Position numbers and translations under genes: made by a program. A model generated the notes under the pieces. That model was given only the letters and a program-made list of their open reading frames with translations. It was not told the origin of the DNA and searched no databases. Of a stretch of 64,000 nt of DNA, positions 18,928 through 27,548 are shown piece by piece (within the stretch, counting starts at the first letter, position 1; each line of letters starts with the position of its first letter). Source of the DNA: Planctomycetes bacterium syqfu (GTDB taxonomy: Bacteria; Planctomycetota; Phycisphaerae; Phycisphaerales; Phycisphaeraceae); assembly GCA_020974905.1 (NCBI GenBank), contig CP087563.1:2170001-2234000 (forward strand), in the 5' to 3' direction.

Positions 18928-19926
18928 ATGGCCCGCCCCCCCAGCCAACATGTCCGACTTGTCAAACAAAAGCTCATTGCTCGACTCAGCGACGGCCTGC
19001 ATCGACCGGGAAGTCGATTCATGTCCAACCGGGCGATTGCTCAGCAATTTGATATCAGTTACCAAACCGCGCATCGACTGGTGACGGAACTGGTGGCTGA
19101 AGGCTTGCTTGAACGCCGTCCCAAGGCAGGGACATTTGTCGCGGGGGCGCAACACGGGTTTAAACGAGTCCACTTGATCTTGAACAAACGTGCCATGCGT
19201 GAGGGGAGTTTTGGACATCGCCTGATGTGCTGCTTGAAATCCGAACTGGCTGACAACGGCATGCAGGTCCAGGTGAGTCTGCTGGAAACCGATGAGACGA
19301 TCAACCTTTCCGAGAAATTTTACCCGATCCTCTGGGAAGTACCTGCCATGATTCAGCAGACCATCCATTGGGGAGGGCACGCCCTGCTGCTCAATGAACG
19401 GATTGAACATGGCCTTTCGTCATTACAGGTGGATTCGATCAGTGTGGACGATGAACTCGGTGGCGTGATGGCTGCTGAGATTCTGCGTTCGCGGATGGAT
19501 AGCAGTCAAAAATTTGTGATCCATGCCGGCCCACGCGACGACGAACGCAGCCAGTCGCGCGTGGCTGGATTCCGCAAGCGTCTGTCAGCAAGAGTCGTTC
19601 ATGCCCCAAGCTGGTATCTGGATGACGCTCAGCAAAGTGCTGCAAGGTGCATGCGACTCAAGCCCGATGCTGTGTTTGGCTGCAATGATCGCCTGGTCCA
19701 GGCGGTGCTCGATTACTGTCAGCAGCGAAATATGCCTGTCCCCAAGCTCATTGGTTTTGATGATGCCCCCATCGCCGAATCGTTGCATTTATCGTCCATT
19801 GCCATCCCCTGGGACGCCTTGAGCCAGGCCACCACACGTCTGGCAAAGCTCCGACTTCAAGGCGATCACAGTTCAGGGACGGATGTGATTCTCCGCCCGC
19901 ACCCGGTCCTGCGTCTGTCCACCTGA
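18928..19926 (+). CDS. GntR-type regulator with LacI-like effector domain
   Basis: A 332-aa protein. Residues about 10-70 form a GntR winged helix (MSNRAIAQQFDISYQTAHRL, then LVAEGLLERRPKAGTFVAG). The rest resembles a periplasmic-binding-protein sugar domain, ending with the FGCNDRLVQAVLDYC and LIGFDDAPIAE stretches typical of LacI effector domains. It is divergent from the nine-gene catabolic operon and most likely regulates it. It resembles the two regulators at 48416 and 50524 in architecture but is clearly more distant from them than they are from each other. Confidence 0.87.
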   Translation: MARPPSQHVRLVKQKLIARLSDGLHRPGSRFMSNRAIAQQFDISYQTAHRLVTELVAEGLLERRPKAGTFVAGAQHGFKRVHLILNKRAMREGSFGHRLMCCLKSELADNGMQVQVSLLETDETINLSEKFYPILWEVPAMIQQTIHWGGHALLLNERIEHGLSSLQVDSISVDDELGGVMAAEILRSRMDSSQKFVIHAGPRDDERSQSRVAGFRKRLSARVVHAPSWYLDDAQQSAARCMRLKPDAVFGCNDRLVQAVLDYCQQRNMPVPKLIGFDDAPIAESLHLSSIAIPWDALSQATTRLAKLRLQGDHSSGTDVILRPHPVLRLST

Positions 19927-20326
19927 GTTTATCCTGCCATGATGCAGCTTTCTCCCCCACCATGGCGCAACTGCACACCAACATTCACAAACCATTAGCC
20001 AATATGATTTTGGTATCTCACAACCAAGCATTGCCCTTTGACGATATTGCCTCAAATCGGCCACATCAGGCTGGACATCCCCGATTGGGGACACCTCACA
20101 GCCAAAGCAATCTTTTCACCAGCAATCCGACCATAGAGAAATAGTCAAAAATTCCGTGCATTCAGGCATGCAAGATTTTTAGTGTCAAATATAATAAAGA
20201 CACTAAAATATCGTTTTATAGACACGCCCTATCCGACGACACTGTTGCATGTCGGAAATTCAACATGCTGCACCCAACCGCCTCAGCATGATGCGCAGGA
20301 ACAACATGACGAAAAAGGAATCACAT
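19927..20326. other. Intergenic region and leader before the terpenoid/electron-transfer operon
   Basis: These 400 bases contain no gene I can support. The first half is unremarkable. The second half holds an inverted repeat around a TATAAT box at 20177-20208, and a predicted leader of about 120 bases with a weak stem CCGAC (20233-20237) / GTCGG (20251-20255). Confidence 0.5.
20177..20208 (+). promoter_or_regulatory. Perfect 10-bp inverted repeat enclosing a TATAAT box
   Basis: TTTTAGTGTC (20177-20186) and GACACTAAAA (20199-20208) are exact inverse copies around a 12-base spacer that contains TATAAT (20190-20195). This looks like an operator placed over the -10 element of the promoter for the 20-kb operon. 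No consensus -35 is present at the expected distance (CATGCA), which suggests weak or activated transcription. Confidence 0.6.
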
Positions 20327-21622
20327 ATGAAAGCCTCACTGGCCATCGCTCTTCTGGGTACGCTCCTTGTTGCAGGCACGAGCAACGCTTCAGATGTCAT
20401 GCAGTTCCGTGGCCAAAGTGCACAGGGCTCCTACGATGAATCCGGCTTGCTCAAGCAATGGCCCCAAGACGGCCTGAAGCCGATGTGGGTCAACCATGAG
20501 CTGGGGGCAGGTTGGAGCAGCGTGATCAAAGTCAATGACCGACTGTATGTGAATTGTGAAGATGCAACGGATCGCAAAAAAGAACAGGTAATCTGCCTTG
20601 ATCTTGACGGCAAGAAACTCTGGCAGATGCAAACCGGAAACGCATGGGATAAATCCTATCCCGCAGCACGTTCGACACCCACCTTCATCCCGCTAGTCAA
20701 AACCGGCTCCAAAAACGTTGACATGCTTGTTGTCCTGACCGGGCAAGGTGAAGTCTGCTGCATGAATGCCAAAGACGGTACGTTGATTTGGAGCAAGGAC
20801 GTTGCAACGACATTCGGTGGCAAGCCTGGACGCTGGGGGTATGCCGAATCACTGGCTGTCCGTGACGGTTTGATCTTTGCAACACCCTGTGGCAATCAAG
20901 CCTCCGTCGTCGCCCTGCGTGCATCCAATGGTGACATCGCATGGCAGGCGCCTTCCAATGGTGATAACTGTGCCTACATCTCGCCAGTCCTTGATGGCAA
21001 AAAACTCATCCAACTCACATCGACCTACGTGTTCTGCATCGACACCGAAAACGGCAAAATGCTCTGGAAACACAGCTATGCACAGGACGCAAGCGGGAAG
21101 TGGAAAGGCATCAACTGCAACACCCCCCTGCTCAAAGGCAATCAACTTTTCGTCACCGCAGGTTACAACCAGGGCGGTGTCATGTACGAAATTCTCCCTG
21201 AAAACAACGGCCTGAAAGTCCTCTGGAAAACCGATGACCTTGACCCACACCACGGGGGTGCAGTCGAACTCAACGGTAAAATCTATGGTTCCAACTGGAT
21301 CAACAACGGCAATGGTAACTGGCTGAGTGTCGATTGGTACACCGGCAAAACCATCTACGACACCAAGTGGGACAACCTGGGTAAAGGCTCAATCATCACC
21401 GCCGATGGCATGATCTACATCTACGAAGAAAAACGTGGCACACTCGGTTTGGTCAAACCTGCTGATCAATTCCAAGTCGTCAGCCAATTCCAAATTGATT
21501 TTGGTTCCAGAGAACACTGGTCCCATCCGGTCATCAGTGATGGCATCCTCTATGTCCGCCACGGTGATGCGTTAGCTGCATATGACCTACAAAGTAAAAA
21601 ACGAACCGCCAGTAGAGAGTGA
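20327..21622 (+). CDS. Secreted PQQ-like beta-propeller protein, first gene of the operon
   Basis: A 431-aa protein with a Sec signal peptide (MKASLAIALLGTLLVAGTSNA). The mature part has repeated blades of the PQQ-like/outer-membrane-assembly type: KLWQMQTGNAW, GTLIWSKDVAT, GDIAWQAPSNG, GKMLWKHSYA. The opening VMQFRGQSAQGSY is the usual FRG start of these proteins. It probably lies in the periplasm; whether it binds PQQ is not shown. ATG 20327 is preceded by AAAAAGGAA; an upstream ATG at 20306 is possible. Base composition is close to the flanking genes, unlike the later part of the operon. Confidence 0.85.
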   Translation: MKASLAIALLGTLLVAGTSNASDVMQFRGQSAQGSYDESGLLKQWPQDGLKPMWVNHELGAGWSSVIKVNDRLYVNCEDATDRKKEQVICLDLDGKKLWQMQTGNAWDKSYPAARSTPTFIPLVKTGSKNVDMLVVLTGQGEVCCMNAKDGTLIWSKDVATTFGGKPGRWGYAESLAVRDGLIFATPCGNQASVVALRASNGDIAWQAPSNGDNCAYISPVLDGKKLIQLTSTYVFCIDTENGKMLWKHSYAQDASGKWKGINCNTPLLKGNQLFVTAGYNQGGVMYEILPENNGLKVLWKTDDLDPHHGGAVELNGKIYGSNWINNGNGNWLSVDWYTGKTIYDTKWDNLGKGSIITADGMIYIYEEKRGTLGLVKPADQFQVVSQFQIDFGSREHWSHPVISDGILYVRHGDALAAYDLQSKKRTASRE

Positions 21623-21626
21623 CACA

Positions 21627-22295
21627 ATGAACCCACAGAATTCCGCCATTCTATGCAAGTGTCAAATCTATCATCGTCTTGATGATGAAAAACTCACCCA
21701 AGTGATTCAAGCCCTCAAGGATGCTGGGGAACCCTTGCGGATCACAGAAGACCTCTGTCACGATGCCGTCCATCACCCTGAAAAACTCCGGGACGCAGAC
21801 GTCATCATCGGCTGTCACCCGCGTACACTCCAAGCACTTTGTGACTTTGCAGGTAAGTCCGATCAGCCCACGGTTTTTGATGTCAATCATGATGTCGAAA
21901 AACTGCTGGATACGCTGACCGCTACAGCTAGTGGCAATGTCGCTACTTCATCGGAAGACACCGTCCCCCGAGATTGGATCGCATGGTATCCCGTCATCGA
22001 CAGCGACCGTTGTGTGGATTGTGGCAAGTGTGCGGACTTCTGCATGTTCGGCGTGTATGCCATCAATGAGGAGAAGGTCAAGGTCGTCAAACCCTCCGGT
22101 TGCAAAACCGACTGCCCGGCATGTGCGCGAATGTGCCCTGCCAATGCGATCATTTTCCCCAAGTCCACTGAATCCAATATCAATGGCGCTCTGGATCATG
22201 TCGTCAAACCCGACGCCAGGCAGAACGAATCCTTGCGAGCAAGACTGCAATCCCGCAAAGCCGCATCCAGACTCTTCAAGGAGGATGTGAAGTGA
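21627..22295 (+). CDS. Two-part ferredoxin-like Fe-S protein
   Basis: A 222-aa cytoplasmic protein. The N-terminal 90 residues begin ILCKCQIYHRL and look like a thioredoxin- or Hdr-like domain with scattered Cys. Residues about 125-180 hold two Fe-S sites: CVDCGKCADFCMFGVYAI and CKTDCPACARMCPANAI, the second slightly atypical. It should carry electrons to a partner, plausibly the radical SAM enzyme encoded next. It starts four bases after the propeller gene and its stop overlaps the radical SAM start. Confidence 0.82.
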   Translation: MNPQNSAILCKCQIYHRLDDEKLTQVIQALKDAGEPLRITEDLCHDAVHHPEKLRDADVIIGCHPRTLQALCDFAGKSDQPTVFDVNHDVEKLLDTLTATASGNVATSSEDTVPRDWIAWYPVIDSDRCVDCGKCADFCMFGVYAINEEKVKVVKPSGCKTDCPACARMCPANAIIFPKSTESNINGALDHVVKPDARQNESLRARLQSRKAASRLFKEDVK

Positions 22296-23485
22296 AGTGT
22301 GCCACCCTCACGGGGATTGCAACCGGCTGTTCGTTCAAGGTCCAGAAGAATCTTCTGCGCTTTGCTATCAATGGACACAAAGCAGTCCGCTCATTTGAAA
22401 AACGAATCAAGCATAATAAGCCGTTCTTCCCGGCATTCTTGATGCTCTCGGTCACCAACCGATGCAATCTCAAATGCAAGGGATGCTGGGTCGAACAAAC
22501 CAAGCCGGCACAGCAATTATCTCGCACGCAAATCCAAGGCATCATCGACACCGCTGCTCGTTACAACTCACGCTTCTTCGGTATCCTCGGTGGAGAACCC
22601 CTGCTGCACTCAGACTTGTATGACATCTTTGAACAAAACCCCAAAGCGTTCTTCCTGCTCTTTACTAACGGCACAATTCTCGACGATGCCAACTGCAACA
22701 AACTTGCCAAACTCGGCAATGTTAGCCCGCTGATCAGCATTGAAGGACTTGAAGACGAATCACGCATCCGGCGCGGGCGTGAGGACACCTTCATGAGATC
22801 CGTCCGTGGTCTTGAAACCCTATCCAAGGCAGGTCTGTTCACGGGCGCAGCAGCGAGTATCAACAAACGTAACTTCGACGAACTCGTCAGCGAAGACTAC
22901 CTACGGTTTCTTGAAGCCAAAGGTGCTCGATATATCTGGTACTACGTCTACCGTCCAAGTGGCGCCATGCCTGAAACACCAAATGCATTGACCCAACAAC
23001 AGATTATCCAGTTGCGTCAATTCATCGTTGAACAGCGAACCCAATCCAAAATCATCATCATTGATGCCTATTGGGATGCACGTGGCAATGCGGTCTGTCC
23101 AGGAGATATGGGACTTTCTCATCACATTGCCCCCAATGGTGCTGTAGAATTCTGCCCGGTCATTCAGTTCACGGGGGAGTATCTCAATGCATATGCAAGC
23201 AATCTGGAGTCAATTTTTCAACAGAATCAATTCCTGCATCAATTGAGAAATTTCAGCAGCAAAGCAGGCCGCAGCTGTGTCTTTATGGAATCTCCCCAGC
23301 AACTAGCAGGGTTTCTCCAATCGCAAAACGCGCAGGATTCTTCCAATCGCAACGCACTTGATGAACTGAATAACTTTCAACCACTTCCCGGTCATGGAAT
23401 GAAAGGCAAGACGATCCCCGAAAAATCATGGGCTTATCGTCTTGCCAAGAAATATTACTTTTTCGGATTCGGCGCATATGGTTAA
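22292..23485 (+). CDS. Radical SAM enzyme
   Basis: A 397-aa enzyme. The cluster motif is C58-N-L-K-C62-K-G-C65 within LSVTNRCNLKCKGCW. GGEPLL follows about 40 residues later. A C-terminal Cys group (AVCPGDMG, VEFCPVIQF, RSCVFME) suggests one auxiliary cluster of SPASM type. The GTG start at 22292 has a strong AAGGAGG and overlaps the ferredoxin stop (GTGA). The next gene makes a prenyl chain, so a C-C bond-forming or modifying role on a lipid is plausible, as for HpnH in hopanoid synthesis; this is inference from context, not sequence identity. Confidence 0.88.
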   Translation: MKCATLTGIATGCSFKVQKNLLRFAINGHKAVRSFEKRIKHNKPFFPAFLMLSVTNRCNLKCKGCWVEQTKPAQQLSRTQIQGIIDTAARYNSRFFGILGGEPLLHSDLYDIFEQNPKAFFLLFTNGTILDDANCNKLAKLGNVSPLISIEGLEDESRIRRGREDTFMRSVRGLETLSKAGLFTGAAASINKRNFDELVSEDYLRFLEAKGARYIWYYVYRPSGAMPETPNALTQQQIIQLRQFIVEQRTQSKIIIIDAYWDARGNAVCPGDMGLSHHIAPNGAVEFCPVIQFTGEYLNAYASNLESIFQQNQFLHQLRNFSSKAGRSCVFMESPQQLAGFLQSQNAQDSSNRNALDELNNFQPLPGHGMKGKTIPEKSWAYRLAKKYYFFGFGAYG

Positions 23486-24974
23486 GCAATCTGCGACAAA
23501 ACAATGCGTGCCCCGGGAGTCTACGGTTCGTCTGCGGATCCGTGAAGCTGCACGTGCGCATGTTAGTCTTAAAAACCTGATCCCTCCCATGCCCAGTGAA
23601 TCACTTCATGAACATGCCCGTCATTGTCTTGCAAGCATCAAACTGAATCAGACATATCTAAACTACACCATGATTCAGTTGAATAACGCTTTGTGGGAAG
23701 ATTATTTCGAACACATCCCCAGAGAACAGCGTTTGTTGTTGCTGCCCATCTGTCTGCGAGATCATAAACAATGCAAAGCCCCCAGTGATGATTTGGGGCT
23801 GATCTGCCAGGAATGTGGTTTATGTAACATCCCTGACATCTCGGAACAAGCGCAGGCATTGGGGATGAGTGTACTGGTCGCCGAATCGTCATCTCGCGTC
23901 AGTCAATGGGTGAAGGATGGTGACATTCAGGGGATCATTGGTGTGTCCTGCATGCATTCACTTGAGAAAGCTTTTGCTTCAATGTTACGTCATGCTGTCC
24001 CGGGTATAGCGATCCCGCTGAACAACGATGGTTGCCAAGATACGGAATATGACCAACAGGATTTACTTGAAGCGATTCATATTCCTCAAGCACCACAGTC
24101 ATATGCCAACCCTAGTCCATTGATCAAGCGACAAGTCACCGAATTGTTCACGCCATCTCGCATCCGTACATACCTCAATGCATCCACGCCATACCTGCGT
24201 CAATTCCAGGACTTGGTAGTCAATGCGCTATGTGATGATGGCAAACACTATCGCCCAATGATCACACTGGGAACCTATTGCTCCATCACCAATCAATCGC
24301 AATACCCGACCTATCTGGTCCCCATCGCCATTGCAGTCGAATGTTTTCACAAAGCTTCCTTGATTCATGATGACATTGAAGATAATGACGACGCACGGTA
24401 CAACAAACCAACCGTTCATAAACGTCATGGTCTAGCCACTGCGTTAAATCTCGGTGATTTCTTAATTGGCGAAGGTTATCGCTTACTGAGTCATGGCACA
24501 ATCCCTACAGAGATCCGATCAGAACTCTATGAACAGGCAGCACAGGCGCACTGCGAACTGGCGCTAGGTCAGGCCCAGGAATTTGAGTCGCTTGGCAAAG
24601 CCATTTCCCTGGAACAATGCCTGCAGACGCATCAACTTAAAACAGCTCCAGCATTTCGAGTCGCAATGTATCTTGGTGCCATTGCAGCAGGTCAATTTGA
24701 ACACTATCGGGAGACACTTCATTCGCTGAGTAATGCCCTTGGTGTTGCTTACCAACTGTATGATGATCTGGAAGATGCCGCCCCAAATCCGGCATCTGCA
24801 GTTGATACGCTTATGCGTGTTGAAAATCGCAAACGTGACGATGCCATCTCAAAGATAACAGCGTTGTACTTAACCTATCAAAGCTATGCATACGCATCTC
24901 TGGATGATCTGAAAGACCCTGTTCTCAAAACGTTCATGTACCGTTTGTGCGGGAGGATTCTCAAAGATGTCTAA
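23478..24974 (+). CDS. DUF116 domain fused to an isoprenyl diphosphate synthase
   Basis: A 498-aa fusion. Residues about 40-220 match DUF116: CLRDHKQCKAP, GLICQECGLCNIPDI, then IIGVSCMHSLEKA, a Cys-rich putative metal or Fe-S site. Residues about 225-498 are a polyprenyl synthetase with both aspartate motifs intact: D298-D-I-E-D302 (FARM) and D429-D-L-E-D433 (SARM), plus GKHYRPMITL and KPTVHKRHG. It should condense IPP with an allylic diphosphate. ATG 23478 overlaps the radical SAM stop by 8 bases; a TTG at 23442 is less likely. The fusion directly links prenyl chain synthesis to a redox-type domain. Confidence 0.87.
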   Translation: MVKQSATKQCVPRESTVRLRIREAARAHVSLKNLIPPMPSESLHEHARHCLASIKLNQTYLNYTMIQLNNALWEDYFEHIPREQRLLLLPICLRDHKQCKAPSDDLGLICQECGLCNIPDISEQAQALGMSVLVAESSSRVSQWVKDGDIQGIIGVSCMHSLEKAFASMLRHAVPGIAIPLNNDGCQDTEYDQQDLLEAIHIPQAPQSYANPSPLIKRQVTELFTPSRIRTYLNASTPYLRQFQDLVVNALCDDGKHYRPMITLGTYCSITNQSQYPTYLVPIAIAVECFHKASLIHDDIEDNDDARYNKPTVHKRHGLATALNLGDFLIGEGYRLLSHGTIPTEIRSELYEQAAQAHCELALGQAQEFESLGKAISLEQCLQTHQLKTAPAFRVAMYLGAIAAGQFEHYRETLHSLSNALGVAYQLYDDLEDAAPNPASAVDTLMRVENRKRDDAISKITALYLTYQSYAYASLDDLKDPVLKTFMYRLCGRILKDV

Positions 24975-25857
24975 TCGCACAAACTTTGGTACAGATTTTT
25001 TAAAAAGCTGCCGTCATGGCTATGAGTGTTTGTCCGAAGAAGCACAAACACAAATATGTCTTTCAGTCCAGAATGCCCAGAAACCAGACGGCTTGTTCGT
25101 CAGCAGACATGATCAAGGCGATCTTTACTATACTTTTTTTGGCCTGCTTCTCACAGTAGTGACTCATGCAAAAATCAATCAAAACGTATGCAAACAGGCA
25201 ATCAGCAGCATCGATTTCACATCACTGGATCTGGTACACCGTTGTGCGCTGTTACGTTGTCAAAGGTTACTCAAATTATTATCACTCCCCCGTGTCTTAC
25301 AGCAAAGTGCAAGCAAACACCTGGCTATCAAAGCCAATCAGTCCGAACAGCAACTTATTGAACCACTCCGAAAGCTCAAACCAACTTCATATCCTCAATC
25401 AGATCCGCAGTCTCCGTACTCACAATTCCTGTTGGCGACACTTTATACCGACTTTGGTTTGGATTTAGCGCCTGTTGATTTGACGCCATACCGCCTAAAC
25501 TCCGGCTTATATGCCAACTTTCAGAATGACTCTGAGTATGCGGTAAATGCGACAGCATCAGCGTTGTTTCTGATATCCGATGCTGATCGCGAAATAACTC
25601 TTAATTCTCTTTGTGATTTACAGGAACAAGATGGTTCCTTCAGAGCTGCCAGTTGTTCGCCACAAGGTGATTTGTTATCAACTGGGGCAACCTATTTCGC
25701 GTTAAACAGTCATGGTGTTCAACCTAGACATTCCGTCAAATCATACTTGAGGAATTGTGTTCGAGAAGATGGTTTCTTTGCTGCGACACCTGATGATCCA
25801 TGCAGTGATCTGGAATACACAGTGTATGCACTGCTGGCGCTAGGAGGTACCAAATGA
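24967..25857 (+). CDS. Small prenyltransferase/cyclase-repeat (alpha/alpha toroid) protein
   Basis: A 296-aa protein with QW-like repeats of terpene cyclase and prenyltransferase beta-subunit folds: NAQKPDGLFVSRHD near residue 37, LQEQDGSFRAASCSPQGD near residue 220, and CVREDGFFAATPDDPCSDLEYTVYALLALGG at the end (shown only in part as repeats). It lacks a DxDD motif, so it is probably not a cyclase by itself; it may bind a prenyl substrate or pair with the next protein. It overlaps the upstream gene by 8 bases and the next by 4. AT content rises from about here onward. Confidence 0.75.
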   Translation: MSNRTNFGTDFLKSCRHGYECLSEEAQTQICLSVQNAQKPDGLFVSRHDQGDLYYTFFGLLLTVVTHAKINQNVCKQAISSIDFTSLDLVHRCALLRCQRLLKLLSLPRVLQQSASKHLAIKANQSEQQLIEPLRKLKPTSYPQSDPQSPYSQFLLATLYTDFGLDLAPVDLTPYRLNSGLYANFQNDSEYAVNATASALFLISDADREITLNSLCDLQEQDGSFRAASCSPQGDLLSTGATYFALNSHGVQPRHSVKSYLRNCVREDGFFAATPDDPCSDLEYTVYALLALGGTK

Positions 25858-27548
25858 GAACTTCCCTACGTGACCTGCTGCTTGCCAACCGTGGGAAAGA
25901 TCTGTTGTTTGACAGCTGTCTTTCTGACTCTGCCGTCTCGACAGCGGTCTCATGTGTTGCATTGGAAATCGCCGATGCCAAGGCAAACGCCAAGCCTATC
26001 AAAGCTGCCAGGGATTGGTTACGGTCACATCAAAATACGGATGGGCTATACGGTGATTCACCAAGTTCGCCAGCCAATCTGACTGCAACATTTATGAGTT
26101 ACATCGCTTTGTCGCGTGATGCAATTAACGAAGTCATTCTCGACAAATCAAAACAATATTTGCTTTCGCACTTTGGTGATTTTTCATTCAAGTCCATCAA
26201 ACAATACTTTCTCAAAACCTATGGCAAAGATCAGACCTTCTCTGTACCTATTCTTGCCATGGCAACGGCTGCGGGCTTTTTCCCAGACGAGACATCAGCA
26301 TGGCGTGAGATGCCGCAATTCCCTTTTGAGTTGGCCTTGTTGCCAGAACGCTTTTTCCATCTCATGAATTTGCCAGTGGTCAGCTATGCCATCCCCGCAC
26401 TGGTTTGTGTAGGGATCGCCCAGAACGCACATGCGAGTAACGGGTTGATCAAGCGATTTAGATCAGCGATCAGGCAACGTGCCCTCCGCGTTGTGACTCG
26501 AAAACAACCCCGTAGTGGTGGTTTTCTGGAAGCAGCTCCATTAACTGCTTTTTGTACATTATGCTTGTGCAAGGCTGGGTATGCCGATCATGATATTCAG
26601 CAGAATGCGTTGCGTTTTCTGCTGCAAACACAACGTCCCAACGGCGCATGGCCCATTGATCATGATCTGCGCCAGTGGGTCACAAATTTATCGTTGAGCA
26701 TTCTGGCAGATACCTTTTCAGATCAGGAGAAAGCGAAATATCGCAACCTCATACACGAGCAACAAACAACAAGTATTCATCCCTACACCCGATCACGCCC
26801 CGGTGGTTGGGGATGGACAACAAGACCAGGCAGTGTTCCAGATGCAGATGACACATCGGCAGCAATCATTGCCTTGCACGCTTTGGGAGAAAAGACAACG
26901 CCTTGCATTTGTAAAGGTATTACTTGGCTTTTACAGCTTCAAAATCGAGATGGTGGAATACCAACATTTTGTCGTGGATGGAGCAAACTGCCATTTGATC
27001 GCAGTTGTCCAGACATCTCGGCCCATGCTTACAAAGCATTTTCATTGTATGAGAAGCAACTCCCCAAACCCCTGCAATCAAAAGTTCGCAAAGCCATGTC
27101 ACGCATTCTGCGTTATCTGCAACAAGTACAAGCGCCCGATGGCTCCTTCACTCCACTATGGTTTGGTGACCAATGGGCAGCAGACAAACGCGCACCGGTC
27201 TATGGCAGTGCAGTGGTACTCGAGCACCTTTCAGGCGATCAAGAGATGTCGATCATTGAACGTGCCAAACGGTATCTGCTAGCACAACAGCATGAGTCGG
27301 GAGGGTGGGGATCATGGGACAATAATTATGACTATGTGATCTATACCGCAAGATGTGTACGTGCATTGAAAAAATTTGATGACACGCAGAAAGCTGTCCG
27401 CCGGGGTATGACTTTTCTCGAGCCATACTTTCAAAACCCCGATACCATTCCCGACGAACCCATCGGACTTTACTTTGCCCACTTATGGTATGACGAAAAA
27501 CGTTATGCTCCCATTTTTCTAGCAGGATGCGATGGAGGGATGCCATGA
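25854..27548 (+). CDS. Squalene-hopene-cyclase-like class II terpene cyclase
   Basis: A 564-aa protein of the squalene/oxidosqualene cyclase superfamily. The catalytic acid motif is intact: D330-A-D-D333 in PGSVPDADDTSAAI, preceded by GGWGWTTRP. QW repeats include QRPNGAWPI, QNRDGGIPTF, QAPDGSFTPLWFGDQW and QQHESGGWGSW. It is shorter than hopene cyclases (about 630-650 aa). The N-terminal third is poorly conserved. It should protonate and cyclise a polyprenyl substrate. No squalene synthase or HpnC/D/E homologue is in view, so the substrate may be a linear polyprene made by the upstream synthase. ATGA overlaps on both sides. Confidence 0.85.
   Translation: MRTSLRDLLLANRGKDLLFDSCLSDSAVSTAVSCVALEIADAKANAKPIKAARDWLRSHQNTDGLYGDSPSSPANLTATFMSYIALSRDAINEVILDKSKQYLLSHFGDFSFKSIKQYFLKTYGKDQTFSVPILAMATAAGFFPDETSAWREMPQFPFELALLPERFFHLMNLPVVSYAIPALVCVGIAQNAHASNGLIKRFRSAIRQRALRVVTRKQPRSGGFLEAAPLTAFCTLCLCKAGYADHDIQQNALRFLLQTQRPNGAWPIDHDLRQWVTNLSLSILADTFSDQEKAKYRNLIHEQQTTSIHPYTRSRPGGWGWTTRPGSVPDADDTSAAIIALHALGEKTTPCICKGITWLLQLQNRDGGIPTFCRGWSKLPFDRSCPDISAHAYKAFSLYEKQLPKPLQSKVRKAMSRILRYLQQVQAPDGSFTPLWFGDQWAADKRAPVYGSAVVLEHLSGDQEMSIIERAKRYLLAQQHESGGWGSWDNNYDYVIYTARCVRALKKFDDTQKAVRRGMTFLEPYFQNPDTIPDEPIGLYFAHLWYDEKRYAPIFLAGCDGGMP

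Noticed and set aside
20177-20208. Reading the inverted repeat as a terminator of the upstream GntR gene
   Set aside because: It lies about 250 bases after that stop, has AT-rich arms and no T run, and encloses a TATAAT box.
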